NCBI GenBank assembly: GCA_009599575.1
Contig: VWND01000002.1
Coordinates: forward strand, 868,001-932,000
Source of the DNA: Blumeriella jaapii
Taxonomy: Eukaryota > Ascomycota > Leotiomycetes > Helotiales > Drepanopezizaceae
Length of the DNA: 64,000 nt
Reading direction: 5' to 3'
The notes beneath the pieces are model-generated. The model was not told where the DNA came from, did no database searches, and saw only the letters and a list, made by a program, of their open reading frames with translations. The position numbers were made by a program, and so were the translations under genes. Shown here piece after piece: positions 33,494 to 45,867 of the stretch. Within the stretch, counting starts at the first letter, position 1. Every line of letters starts with the position of its first letter.

Positions 33494-36056
33494 TTCGATG
33501 TCACGTGGTTCGTGTCGGGGGAAGGGGGGGGGGGGGGTCTGGCAAATCCTTGCAGAATCGGCTTTCTTTGGAACGTCAATTGAGAAATGTGCTCAGGTTG
33601 GGGGTTTGCTCGCACAATGAATTTCAGTGTGAGCGTGTGGGTTTATAAGTCCATGGACTGCTACGGTTATCATACAATGGATCCTCTAACGGTGCTGATG
33701 CGTCAGGTTACTCTCTTTGATGATGGATGCAGTAATAACCCTTCCAGCAGATGTTGACGCTTGCTACAGCCCACCCCAGACCCACAACAATAGCTTCTGG
33801 AGCCGTCAAAGGAGTGGCTATCCGGGCTGCGGCAAATACCCGTGACCCCAGATCTGGTAACTCGCGGCTCAGGTTGTTTACAAAGAGCCATAGCCGAGAC
33901 CAATCATGGAGATGGCTTGGCCTGAAAAGTCAAGAACTAGCAAATGCACTGTCGGCTCATGATTAGTAGAGTGACTCCCAGCTCTGCAAAAATCCGAGAT
34001 CATACTTGATAAGCTTCTCCAGTGGAGCTGGACGCTGTGCTGAATCTGTGACAAGCGCGCCGCGATCCATTTAGCTTATCAGCTTGAAGACCGGCTAGTC
34101 TTGCCCCGAGGGCTTCGAGAGAAATGTCATACGTCACGCCAAACATCAGAGCTGTTTGATAACTAGAGGCCCCCCCGGCTAACCTCATTCCAACCTTCTT
34201 GACATCTTGATACCTCTCTGCGTCCGGTACAGCAAACATGTCAGGGCTTCCAATCCCGTGCATCTGCTTCCAGTGCGGGACAGATCAAAATCCATGCCAG
34301 TACGTCCAGTGAACACTCCATCTATTAGACTCATTCCGTCATTCCCATAGTCGCATACCTTGACCATTTGCTCACTCTGGTCTCCTAGTTGCAAAGTGGT
34401 GGGCCCAACCGTCGGATTCTTCACTACGGTGGTGCTGGCAGTACGTTCCGACCGCGTCACTCACTATTCGATTGCTATCGTGCTAAGTCGGACTAGGTGG
34501 TCTGTTGGCCCGCTGCTCTGTTTTGCGGTTGTTGCCTCAGTGAGCGCGGAAAGAAGTAGGTGTGCTTGCTGGTAGCCTCGACTTCTTCCACGAGACCCAG
34601 CTTCTTGACTGATGCGTACATACCTACTGAACGTACCTTACTGACCTCGACCCAGAACGCTTGGAGCGCCCGTCGAACTTAGCGGGAAAGTGAACAACGC
34701 GATACCCATCTGATGGGGCACCTGCTGGGCCTGGAGACTGCATGCACAGCTTTGGCCGGCAGCTTCACACCAGGTGAACGCGGAGAACGGAAGAGAGCAA
34801 TGACGCCTCGATATGTTCGAAGATCTTTAGGCCAGAACGAGCAGACGAAGATGCCGAGGATAGGGTGCATCGACGGCTATGGTGTAGTGCTTTCCGTACT
34901 GTACCATTCAGGATCTGGATGTCCAACCCCACAGGGAGAACTTGAAAAATGAACCAGACTTTGAACTACTATCTTGGGATCCACGCAAGCAAACGGCAGG
35001 GCCCGAATCGGTCTCTCGGATCATGTCCCGGTAGACGATGAGACCCGACGAAGTAGGGCCGCTTATGGGTAGCCAGCCTGTCGGCCATTGGCGGGTACGG
35101 AATGGGTGCACGACGGTTTCTTGGGTGGGTTCGAGTCGGAGTCGACCTCAAGAGTGTACGATACCTAGGTATGAAGTCCAAAGCTAGACAGACAGACCAA
35201 CGGCAGCGTCTCTTCCGTCTCGGCTACCTCCGCTGTAGTCCTTTCTTACGTCTCACTCCCCTACCCAAGCTCGCTCGGCCTCCAGTCCGCGGTATCTGCC
35301 TTCCGTCTGCCTTTCCTCGCGACGACGACTTTTTTTTCCTTCTCGTTGATCGACTTAGTTACGCCTCGCATTAACCCGGCTTAGCCAGCCAACCAGCTCT
35401 CGTCGCTCACCTCGATATGTTGCAGTACCCCCGTTCCTCCAACGACACTCGCAGATGTGTCGGTCATCACACACTCCTTCAGCAAGGAAACTCTACACGG
35501 CAACCCACTCGCTTTCCAATCATGAAGCATGCGATTGGTACACATCTTCTCCGGTCTTCAAACAAGATATCTTTCCGGTAGAAGAGTGACTATCTGCTCA
35601 GCTCTCTTGGCACGAGTCAAAAGCGAAAAACAGTAGACAAGAGACAGGATTTTCAGTGGCAATGATTGGACTGTAAGGATAGCACAGCACAGCACAGCAA
35701 ATGTCCTCTTGATCTCACTTTCTACATTATATCAGGTATTTCCCGCGGGGGGGTTCGGAATGTTACATTTCTTACTAGGCAGGTAGGTAGGTAGGTAGGA
35801 AGCAAGGTGGGAAGGAAGGTAGGAAGGAAGGGAGGAAGGTAGGCCGGTAGATGAAAAGCAATGAGTGAGTGGCCCAGAGGACCTGGGATGCAAGCGACCG
35901 ATCACGTTATGTGCATAACATCCCTGAGCGAGTGTCCGATGAAGGCTGGCTCTCGTCAATAGGCATACATCCGTACCATTCATCTCCAGCACCATAAACG
36001 TCAGATAATGATCGAGTCATCTACCTAGCTAACTGACTGGCTCGCTGGCTAACGGG
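33494..36056. other. 2.6-kb intergenic region upstream of the fhl1-like gene
   Basis: Contains the fhl1-like promoter or leader and the 3' flank of the transporter gene. No gene recognised. A run of 14 G lies at 33524-33537 just upstream of the start, and a GGTAGGTAGG/AGGAAGG-type purine-rich tract lies at about 35780-35850. Short open frames near 34000-34460 and 35100-35370 lack motifs and intron support. Confidence 0.5.
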
Positions 36057-37767
36057 CTACTGACACTGTGCCGCGCCACCTTCGTTCCGAATGATCTTCG
36101 CCACAGCCTGCACCAGACTGATGCCCATCACCACGCATCCAAACGCCACGCACGCGATGGCCGGCCCTGTCTTCCAGCTGCGCGTGCTCAGCTTGAGGTA
36201 GCACAGCGGCGGCAGGATGTAGGCCAGGGCACAGGCGCTCGTGGCACCGATCAGCTCGAAGACGGCGCCCAGGTCGCAGGTGACGAGGCTCAGCGTCATG
36301 GCGCTGACGACGAGCGCGCTCGAGAAGATGATGTGCAGGTTCATGTTGAACGGATCGCCGGGGAACCAGTAGTTGAACATGACCTCGCGGCAGACGAAGG
36401 CCTCGAGGGGCAGGGTGGTGAGCATGTTGAGACCGAAGCAGAGCCGGGCAATGTTCACCATGATGTTGTCACGCGGGAAGTTGTTGAGGACGTTACCTTC
36501 GGTGAGAGAGCCGAAGGTGAGGAAGCCGGCGAGGGCCATGGCGAGGCAGGCTACCATGGAGACGGCGGTGCTGAAGTGTGTCACCCGGGCGAAACGGTCC
36601 ATGGTCGGGGTCTTTAGAGAGCCATAGATAAGGAGGGAGTTGTGATGGCAGACGAAAGCTAGTACGCATGAACGAGATTGTCAAGGGACAACAACAAGGT
36701 GTACGAACCAAAAGAGATGACCCCAATCGCTTGGAAAAACCCAGTGTTGATGGTCAAGAGAGGCGTAGTAAATGTGCCCCTTGATTCTTTCGGAACCCTG
36801 AAGCTCTGCGTGATGACCGTGAGTAGGATCACAATCATGCTGATCAACGCCAACGTGCTCGCTTTGGCCAACTGTTCTCGTCAGTCTCTTTCTCGCCGTC
36901 GGAGGAGGTGATGTCTACCTTGGCGATATCCCGATACAAGCTCAAGGGATAGCTTATGCCCAGGACAAAAATGACAATAGCCGCCCTGCGATTGGTAAGA
37001 AGCCCCAACACTGGTATATCGCCCAACCCTGGAAACACCGCCGCCAGCATGTGCGGAATCGAGTCTCCCACAATGATGCCAAACGCGACCATGCCCCCAA
37101 ACGCGAACGCCCACTGCGCCACGGAAATCGCTATCAACCCGGGCCTGCCAAAGCAATGCTCCACCGTGCCCTGAAAGCTGGCGCTCCCACTCAGCTTGGT
37201 ATTGACGACGATCAAGCCGATGGTCCAGTCGACCGTGATTGTAAGCCCAATGAGCAGTAGGACCCCCGTCAGCAGCCCGGCCTGCCGGAACGCGTATGGC
37301 TGCCCGATGATGCCTGCGCCGATGATCGAGTTCGCCATGTTCATGAACGCAGACCTGAGGCCTGACTTCGGCCGCGCCCGCTCCCTCTCTGCCCATTCGT
37401 GAACATCATCGCTACCCCAAGGGTTTGCTGTCCGCGTCGTCGAGGGCGCCTCGACATCCGTAAGCAGAGGGACGGATCCTTGAGGGCGTGGCCTGCGGAG
37501 CCCGGATAGCGAAGGAGATTCGTGGTCTGGAGAGAGAGCGCCATTCTCATGGAGTTCTGTATCTGGAACTGGTGGCAGGTCGAAGCGCACACGATTTGGG
37601 GTTCGCGGAGTTTGAGGCTCAACTGGAGAGCTTTTGCGACCGGGGTGCACGACTAGGTCTTCGTCCTCAGAGGAATTGCCGGACAGGAGGCCGCGATCTT
37701 CCTCGTTGTTCGGGTCTGCCCGGTTCTCGCTATCCTTGCGGACGACATTGGTTTTGGCCTTGGCCAT
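36057..37767 (-). CDS. Avt-family vacuolar amino-acid transporter
   Basis: Member of the amino acid/auxin permease (SLC38-like) family; yeast Avt proteins move neutral or basic amino acids across the vacuolar membrane by proton coupling. Exons 37767-36919, 36871-36709 and 36658-36057 encode 537 residues. A hydrophilic N-terminal tail of about 135 residues, acidic and Ser/Pro-rich, precedes the first helix. The signature NSIIGAGIIGQPYAF lies in helix 1, followed by about ten more hydrophobic helices. IPVLGLLTNRRAAIV and VCHHNSLLIYGSL (across intron 2) match the Avt2-like branch most closely. Substrate and direction cannot be read from sequence. Confidence 0.9.
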
Positions 37768-38350
37768 ACTTTATCGTGGACGCATCGTGGTGAGGTGTTT
37801 CGCTGACAATTTATTTCTTTGAGGATCCACGCCTGACACGCATGCCGTACTGTACCTTTTCGCTTAAAGCTTGTTGCTCTGTTTTCGGACATGGCGTTTA
37901 GGGGTCTTCTGGCCTTGCATGTCTACATAGTAATCACTTGGCGCAAATCTCTCTGGGAACAATGATTGTTCGAAGGTTTTATCGTGTAGTCACTCATTAT
38001 TGCATTATGGTCTATCATTAATATGTTGTTGCCTTCTGCCTTTTTGGCGAGGTCTTTCTCTATCACTCCCTAGGAAAGCTCGCTAAACCAATGCTACGAG
38101 AGAGAATACAAACATAGGCAGGAATGCCGAGGGAGAATCCTGCCCTCGTTCATGCATCTGATCAATCCAAACAAGAATCTCCAATCGAGCATGATTTACT
38201 TTACACCCTTATTCGGGTGGGACTGACGGGAGCCTCATCTTTTGAGTCCCCTACCGAAGCGTGAAAACATAAACTAGTCGGGGTATCGTAGATGCATGCT
38301 GTTAGCTTTGTCAGGTGCACACCGCACGGCCATTCCATATCCAATCATGG
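37768..38350. other. intergenic region
   Basis: 583 bp upstream of the transporter and downstream of the protease gene. No gene or clear repeat recognised. Confidence 0.5.
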
Positions 38351-40091
38351 TCAAATGACAAACGAGAGTAGAACGACGAGTATCGCGGGAAGGAGATTAG
38401 AGATTAACTTTCTCGCGTCGGATTTGTTCGACGGAGTGGCAGTTGCACTGTCTGCTGGTGCGGTAGGAGATGGAGAAGAAGGCGTCTCGTGGCCGTCAAT
38501 TCCAGTCAGGGGAGGTGACGCGGGGATAGTAGGAGTTATGGTCCCAGTTGCCGAAGAAGTCCCTGTTGATTTTGCGTCAGTATTTGTTGTCACGCTGGCT
38601 CTTGTAGTTGTAGATCCAGAGGATAAAGCGGCCATACCAGAAGATGACGATGCAGAAGTAGGAGAGGCTGTAGACCCGGCGGTGTTCTTTTTAGCAAAGC
38701 CTGAATGGTGGTTAGCTAGCAACTATGAAGCTCGGACTTGCCCCGCTCACCGATCCTATTCTTATCTATATCAAACACACTATACACATTCTTCAAAAAA
38801 GTGTCTCCCAAAAGCCAGTTTCCAGGCGTGACAGCTTGACCAAATACATTGCTCGTACAGACCCCATCGACCGCTGGGGACACCCAATCTTTCGGATCAA
38901 CATTGTAGGTAGTGTCGCCAAACGTAAAGGTCAAAAAGTCCGTGGTGGTGCAGGGGATCGTGTATGTAATGTTGTTTGTCGACGAAGCCCCAGGAATCAA
39001 GGCATGAAAAGTCTCTGCATCCTCTGGGGGACAGAAGACGAACGAGGTTCCAGTATCAATGTAAGCCAGCCTTCCCTTGATGTTCGACTGCGTGATCCCA
39101 ACACCAACGTTCCCCATTGGTATAGCCCAATCTCCATGACCTTCGGCCGAGACATCGTTGTAGCTGAAGCTACCCTCGTATTTTGATTTGTTTGGTGCAC
39201 CAAAGTTGATCTCTCCGTCGTTGGGTCCATCCGAGGCTCGATTGATGCTAACGCCAAACACGTTCGATTCCAGGGTCTTGGCAGCAACAAGAGTCTCGGT
39301 AAAGATAGGAAAGGACCCTTTAGCCTGCGACAATCCGAGAATTCCGTCGATAGGGAAGGAGTTGAAGTCGTCTGACACTGTGTCTGCAATGCCTAAGGTC
39401 AGAGCGATTGACATGCCAGCAAAAGAGATAGTATCGTTCCCCAGAATTCCTCCGGCTTGTCCAGAGCCATAGGATATGTTGAAAGTCGTACCACTAGCTT
39501 GAAATGATCTCGAGGACGACGGATCGAAAGTGTTGTGCACTTCGCAGGGTGCCGAGGTACAACTCTTCCCCATAACCCAAGTCGTTGCTGCTCCAGTATC
39601 CAAAAGGAGGTACAGCAACGTCTCGGCCGAGCCCAGGTTTATCTCCATGAAGTAGGAATAATCAGTTCCATCCTGGTCAACGCCAGCACTCATAGTCTGG
39701 GTAGGTGTGACAGCTTTCATAATAGGGTTTGCATTGGCTCGTTCTGCAATTCCATTTCGCTCAGCTTCAATTGGTTGGGCAGGAGTACGCTGATATTTCC
39801 TCGTTAACTGTTGTGCCAACCGCTCTATTTGCACATGGCGGGGCACGTCGTCCTGGCAAAATAGGTTAGCCAGCTTGCAATACGTTCTTGAGATGCCATT
39901 ACTTTTTTCGGTATCCGCTGAACGAGCTTCAAAGTCCTCCCTTCATCCTCGTTAAGCAAATTGGCATCCGTAGAACGCTCCGTTGCACAAGCACCCCCCT
40001 CAACACAACGATAACTCGGGAACCAGGGATAGAATGCTGTCGCCGTCGAAGCCAAAGCGGCAGCTGAGGCCAAACCCTTGTGAATCAACAT
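38351..40091 (-). CDS. GPI-anchored pepsin-like aspartyl protease
   Basis: Secreted and probably wall- or membrane-anchored A1-family protease, CtsD/yapsin-like. Exons 40091-39903, 39852-38751 and 38700-38351 give 546 residues. An N-terminal signal peptide (about residues 1-20, LASAAALASTATA) precedes a propeptide. The catalytic pair is DTGA at 148-151 and DTGT at 329-332, with a flap Tyr in ISYGSG near 191. The last exon supplies a Ser/Thr/Pro-rich stalk and a hydrophobic C-terminal tail (LLPAILVVLLSFVI) typical of GPI signals; Asn or Ser just upstream could be the omega site. All splice joins are in frame; intron 1 has a perfect GGCTAACC branch. Confidence 0.92.
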
Positions 40092-43073
40092 GGCACACAA
40101 GTAAACCGAGTCCCAAAGCTACAGTGACGAAGAATGCGGCTGCAGCACAACTGGCAGAGTTGCTGACTCGGTATGTATTCGATGGAGACGAGTAACCACG
40201 CAGCGTGAATCGACGTAGTAAATGGAGAGCCGAGTCGTTCGGTGTATGCAAAAATTAGGTAGTAAAATTATACGCCAGAGGCGTTCCAGGTATGGAACAG
40301 ACACTGAGACGAGTACCAGACTCCCAGTTGCGATGGAATTACGATTAAAATTGATGGAACATGGAGATGACGCAGAGCATTAACGCAAGTCGAAGACAGC
40401 TAAGTCGTCGGCTTGCTTGGAAAGAGGGGCGGGCAAGTATTCTGGTGCAGTTCAGCAGGTGATTCAAGAGCACTGCTGAAGGAGCACATACAAAGAAAGG
40501 CAGAGCTTTGTTCCAAAGCCACGTCCAAACAATGCAGTTGCGCCGAGGGTCGAGGAAAGCAGAGGTCGTGGCTGGCAAGGAAGAAAGAGAGAGGGGGGGG
40601 GGGGGGGAAGAGGTTGGATGGGAAACATCGCAAGATGGCAAGTCTCCAAGGAAGCAAGCTCGAGCAAGCTCGAAGCAAGCCCAGGGATGCAGGGGCGCCT
40701 CCACTTTTTTGCGTTGCGTCCAAGCCCAGCGCCAAGAGGTCGAAGGCTTGGATGCTAACCTGCAAACGGGCTGGACCAGGATGAAGATCACTGTAAACTT
40801 TACAGTACATATGTATGTTCAGTCCATATGTATGTTCGGTCCATATGTATGTTCAGTCCATATATGTATGTTCAGTCCATATATGTATGTATGTATGTAC
40901 TGTACCTTTAGATACCCATGTACGGAGCAAATCAGTAGTTCTATGGTCAAGTACTGTACGCACGAACGTACTGTACATACAGAGAGATTAGTACAGAATA
41001 TATGATGTACTTCGTCGACCGGCCAAGTGGTAAACTCGCCCAGGCCCACTATCTATACCCTTGTGGCGGTGACGCTCGCAGGAAGTTGCTGCTCCTCGGG
41101 CTTCTGCCGACTGCAATCAATCGTTCAGAAAGAGCGTCGTTGCTTGCACCTGGACAGAGTCTGGAAAGCCAAAGTTGAGCAATCGACATCCGGCGGCTTC
41201 GAAAATATCTTTCGCACCGGCGATTCCGAGCCTTCCTCTCTCGTCCGAAGATGTGCTGTACAAATGACTGCGATTTGCCTCAATGGCACGATGCGATGAC
41301 AAGGAAAAAGTGGAAATTGCGAAGTAAGACACGATAGCTTCACGAATCGAAAACACGCTTGTCTGGAAGTGAAACGACGAAGGAAGGTGTTAGTGTTGTT
41401 TGTGTAAACGGCAGCCCACTATGAACGGCATACCGCTGCAAAAGAACACTTGCGATTTGGCTCTCATACAAAGTTCTCACGATGTTTTCCAGAAAGGTGC
41501 GATACCGCCCACTTCGAAACCTGGAATAGAATTTTAAGAAACCTTTTTCTAAATCTTAGTTGTACTTTCTTGGTACGTATAAACTTTGCATTCAAATCTG
41601 TTATTTAACACGTCTCCGTCCTCTTGGGGAAATCATCGGGCTGCAGCGGTCCATCGGCTAGACGTTAATTGATATCATAATCGTCGTCATCATCATCATC
41701 ATCATCATCTCGAAGGAAGTTGAATCTCCCGCTGATCGACGACCTACGGTGCAGCAAGAAACATCGCCAAAGCATCCTCCCCCCACTTCCAGAGCCCCGT
41801 AACTCTGTGTTCTCGAGATGACTCCAGTCTGAGAAAGCTTTTCCTCCACAGTGTACGGAGTATGCCACGGAACTTCCATTCCCTTATTTACGTGACTTGT
41901 TACAGTTCGATAATTTTCCCATCGCCAACTCTACTGTACTGTAGCTTCCGTCTTTAGTTGGCCGTGCAACCAACGAGCATCATCGGCACGGCCAGGCTCG
42001 ATATTGCCGGGTAGATCAATAATCAATGCCGGACAGTTGTTGACATTCATCTTTCAAGCAAGCATGCAGGCAGGAACTTCCTGTTTCAACACCACTCCGC
42101 ATTGTCAGCGAATCGACCTTCTGGACTGGTCACAGCTCTGTGAGCAACTTGCATCCTTTCGCCCTTCCACAGGCCGAGAAAGCATGTTGATCAGGGATGT
42201 AGATACCCTTCTCGCAGTTGTTTGCTTGTTTTCCGGGATAGCTGCATAGGTATCGGGTCTGCGCATAAAGCCTCGGCATGGGTGCACGTCTTGGACTCGC
42301 CTTCGCCTGCATGAGATCCTTTATTTTGGGTACAGCGCCTGCCAATCAATCACCCACTCACGGGCAACTGCTAAAGGAGGCTCCCTTCCTTCCATAATTC
42401 TCAGAACCTGGACTGCCTCATCAGACTGCTCGGCGCCTTCGTTTGCTGGCAGCGTCATTGTTGATGATACTGGCTCGGGCAAGCGTGTGGTCTGTCATGG
42501 CTGGCTGGCTAGGTGATGACCGCGTAACAGGCAAGGGGTCGGGGAATGTCCCAACGTGGTGTGACCGTCACGACTACGCGGTAATCTCGTCTGGTGCTGC
42601 CGCGGCTCGACTCAGTTGTGCTTCGTAATTTTTCCAATGCTCAGCTTTAACCTGACGTTGAGAGAGGGTTTTCCTTACCTAGCGAAAAAATCAACCGGAG
42701 CAAAAATTGCGCGATCTCGAAGAAGAAAATGGCACGACTGCCAAAGCGACTAAACACAAAAAGACAGGAAAGATAACAGATACCATCTGCTGTTCATACT
42801 TACCAGATCAGTGAGGCCCTGCTTGTCAAAAACAAGGATGGGTCTTGGGAAGGGAAAGGGAAAAAGGATTCAGCATGCTTGCTTTCCACAGAAAATGGCA
42901 CTTCTGAGGGCAAAAGCGAATCACCTTGGGAAAATCGATGTGAGAAACGCAGAGCAGATGACCAAAGGTTACGGAAACACGTACGGTGTTTCGTTAGAAG
43001 ATGACTTTATTTTGTGCTTTGACATCACACATACATAACCGTGATTTGATTCATCGTTCAGAGTTGCCACTCA
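40092..43073. other. 3-kb intergenic region with minisatellite and microsatellites
   Basis: No gene recognised. It contains a 15-G run at 40593-40607, a 17-bp minisatellite at about 40809-40897, GTACTGTAC palindromes at about 40890-40980, and a CAT/GAT trinucleotide tract at about 41690-41710. It holds the protease promoter at its left side and the glycosylase 3' flank at its right. Confidence 0.55.
40809..40897. repeat. 17-bp minisatellite
   Basis: About five consecutive copies of ATATGTATGTTCAGTCC, later copies gaining an extra AT, grading into a TATG microsatellite. Copy-number variation between strains is expected. Confidence 0.85.
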
Positions 43074-44287
43074 TTAGGTCGACTCCGACTCAGCTGTCAG
43101 GGGAGCTGTGTCGACATCTGCAACTCTCCAAGAATAATACATAAGCAAGCTTCTACAAAATCGTTAGTACTGGCCCCGTCCGGTCTGGAGCGAAATACCT
43201 GTATGGCCTGAATTTCTCTGCCATCTCCGTCATCTCCTTTTCAGTCATGTACTTCCACTTGCCACCTTTGCTGCCTTTCAGCTTGTTCACATTCTTACCA
43301 GCTAAGACAGCCAGACCTCTCTGGACCCCTAAATCCCCAGTGGAGAACACATCCATTCGTTTCAACCCGAAGCATGCGAACATCTCAACACTCCACCTCC
43401 CCAAGCCGCGGACTTTGATGAGCTTCTCTAGAACTTCCTCGTACGTGGCAGTGAAGAGCATAGAAGTCGTGATCTCGCCACTGTGGAACTTTTCGGCTAA
43501 GCCATAGACGTACTCAGCTTTGCGTTGCGAAAGCCCCGCTGTTCGCAGCACCTCAATCTTGCTAGAGCATACTTGAGACGGAGTTGGGAATCTGTGAAGA
43601 GAGACGTCTGGTTGGTCAAGATTGAACAGTGCGACAAACTTGGCTTTGATACTTTTAGCCGCCGCCCCAGAGACCTATACTGGGTCAGTGGTGGAGTTCT
43701 TAGGAATTGTTTCGACGTACCTGCTGAGAAATGATACCACTTGTTAAGCTCACAAACGGATCTATCTCCTCTGCTAGACCTTCTGGCGAGAACATGTGAC
43801 AATGGTGCTTCTCAATGACCGGCTTCAGCTTCGGCTCGATCTTGATCAAATGAGCTACAGCCTCGTCGAGCATATGGCCGTTAGTGTTTTTGATGTTAGC
43901 TGCCCCCGATGGGGCGGCTTGGTCCATGGGGTGGTTGGTCATCACTCGGTGGGTCTCTGGAGTCACCAACTTCACGTTGGTTCCGTTCGGGACAGCCAGT
44001 AGGTTGACGGGTGGCGGAGCCATTGTGCCAGTTGCAACCGGGGCAGTCATGAGTCCTATTGCAGATGGAGTTGGTGTGATAGGCGGTACAGTATGTGCCG
44101 CACGCTTTCTCTTGGGCGTGGATGAACCTGGTCTCTGTCCATTTGAAGAAACTACAGCGTCCGTAACGTAATTCTTACGCTTCTTAGACGTGTTGGCCAC
44201 CTTGGGAGAGATCTCCCTATCTGCATTCGAGTCTTCTTTCGTGGCCAGGGAGGCTGCACTCAGACGCAATGACCTTCTCGTCGACAT
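43074..44287 (-). CDS. MAG1: DNA-3-methyladenine glycosylase II (HhH-GPD family)
   Basis: Base-excision repair enzyme removing alkylated purines. Exons 44287-43721, 43674-43199 and 43152-43074 encode 373 residues. The helix-hairpin-helix is at about 274-288 (RGLGRWSVEMF), with the catalytic Asp at 303 in FSTGDLG. The last exon completes FRPYRSLLMYYSWRV, as in Mag1/AlkA-type enzymes. The first 150 residues are basic, Ser/Thr/Pro-rich and probably disordered with nuclear-localisation-like KKRK and KRKR. The frame remains open upstream, but MSTRRSLRLS is the natural start. The last intron carries an ACTAAC branch. Substrate range within methylated purines is not predictable. Confidence 0.93.
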
Positions 44288-45867
44288 TTCGAACGTTCTG
44301 TGGGAAAACAAAAGACAGTAAGTGATCGCAGAGCTCCGTGATGGCCAGGACGCTCGCAGCCGGACGGTTGACCAGAGTAAAGGTGCCGTTGTCGTCTTAT
44401 TTGGGACGTAGCCTGGTTGTAATTCCAGCAGCACAGCTAGATTATCAGATCAAGCTGCAGAGAGAACATGATTCCAAGTATGGTTATGTCAAGTTGAAAG
44501 ATCAAGGGTCCAAAGCGTGGAAGAGTCGGGGTCGTCCTTCGATGCCCCGCGATTTTCTAGCTCCCGCACAGTAACCAACCTAGCTAGCTCACGTACTGTA
44601 GAGTGTACACAGCAAGTACCTATCGCCTCTTGACCCTTATGCGATCACATGTGTAGCTTGTTGATATTCACCAATGCCGTGCTCGTAGAGTGGTATTGGT
44701 AATAACATTACACTCTACTCAAGGTCTTCGCCAATCACTATTCTTCAGCATTGATGACTAAATCAACGGATCTTTATTACAGTCCTTGAGATATCTCTGG
44801 CTAATGAGTTTACTGCTCTGGTATCTCTGATCACACGGCCGGGTAGAATTCCTGTAAAAAGCTTCGTCGGCGTGTAATTCCTGGCTATTCTGAAGGTGCT
44901 GGCACATTAGTTCCAATGCGAGTTGAATAGGTAGGTATCTGTGGGTTGGGCAGTTTATCTTCTTCTCCAGCGTCAACTTACTTGATCAGAAGAAGATCAT
45001 ACTTTTTGAAACTCAAGTCTTTTCAAACTCACTTTTGCTGATTGGGATAAATAGTCCAGAATTACCTCTCAAAGATGGGTTGATTTTATCGCAACCCCAC
45101 ATTTGGCAGTTTCCGAATGCCCTTTCTACCATTGGACCCAAAACGGCTGTGTTACCAAAGGCCTTTCCAACAGTCAAACCAACCAGGATCCTTGGACTGT
45201 CTTTTATCGCTGTCCTTGATAATGCGAAAAAGCTTATCTGATCATATACCTTAAGGAACAGTCAGCTGTTGTTCAAGACTCATAGTGAATTGGACGATGG
45301 AGAAATCACAAAGCAGAAACAAGCCTGCTCCTAAGGCTTGTAGTAAACAATAGAAAGACTCTTTATACAAGAGTATTATCGATATTAGTGCGTTATGCCA
45401 TTGGAATCGATAATGCACCACCTGCAAAAAGCTTAAAACCATTTGGAAGACAAGGTTCTCACGTGACTTGGCACATTTTCTAAGTCGAACGGTCGCGAAT
45501 CCCTCTGAAGCAACTTTAAATATAATCTGAGTCAAGCTTGAATCCAGATTGTATTGTGATAAGTTGTGCAACGGATGACTTTTGAAGGAAGTTGTTCAAG
45601 AACAGACGTCAAGCAATTTGGTTGCGGATAAATCTTCGTAACGCTTGCTTATTATCTGCAGGGAACGAGGCTAACCATCGTCTCGACTCCCTGTGCCGCT
45701 CTGGCTCGAGACCATCGAACTTCCCTACTTCCTTGACCTCCACCATCGCCCTGCCCAGAATTCACACGCTCTTTCAACCACACTCCGCAGCGGCGCATCC
45801 AAGTCCACGGTCGAATTGATTGCACTCTTACAGTTCGTGGTGCCACGGCCACGGGGGATCCGTCAGC
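44288..45867. other. intergenic region between divergent MAG1 and ANP1 genes
   Basis: 1.6 kb between divergent starts, AT-richer than its neighbours around 44700-45600. No gene, tRNA or transposon motif recognised. Confidence 0.5.

Noticed and set aside
34000..34460. Possible small minus-strand gene between the fhl1-like and transporter genes
   Set aside because: Short overlapping frames without motifs or convincing splice sites.
35095..35170. GGTTCGAGTC-like T-loop considered as a tRNA
   Set aside because: No matching acceptor, D or anticodon stems at proper spacing.
40345..41005. Overlapping open frames on both strands around the 15-G run
   Set aside because: Low-complexity and mutually overlapping, no recognisable protein features.
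44758..45571. AT-rich frames considered as a decayed transposon
   Set aside because: No transposase or reverse-transcriptase motif, terminal repeats or target duplication seen.
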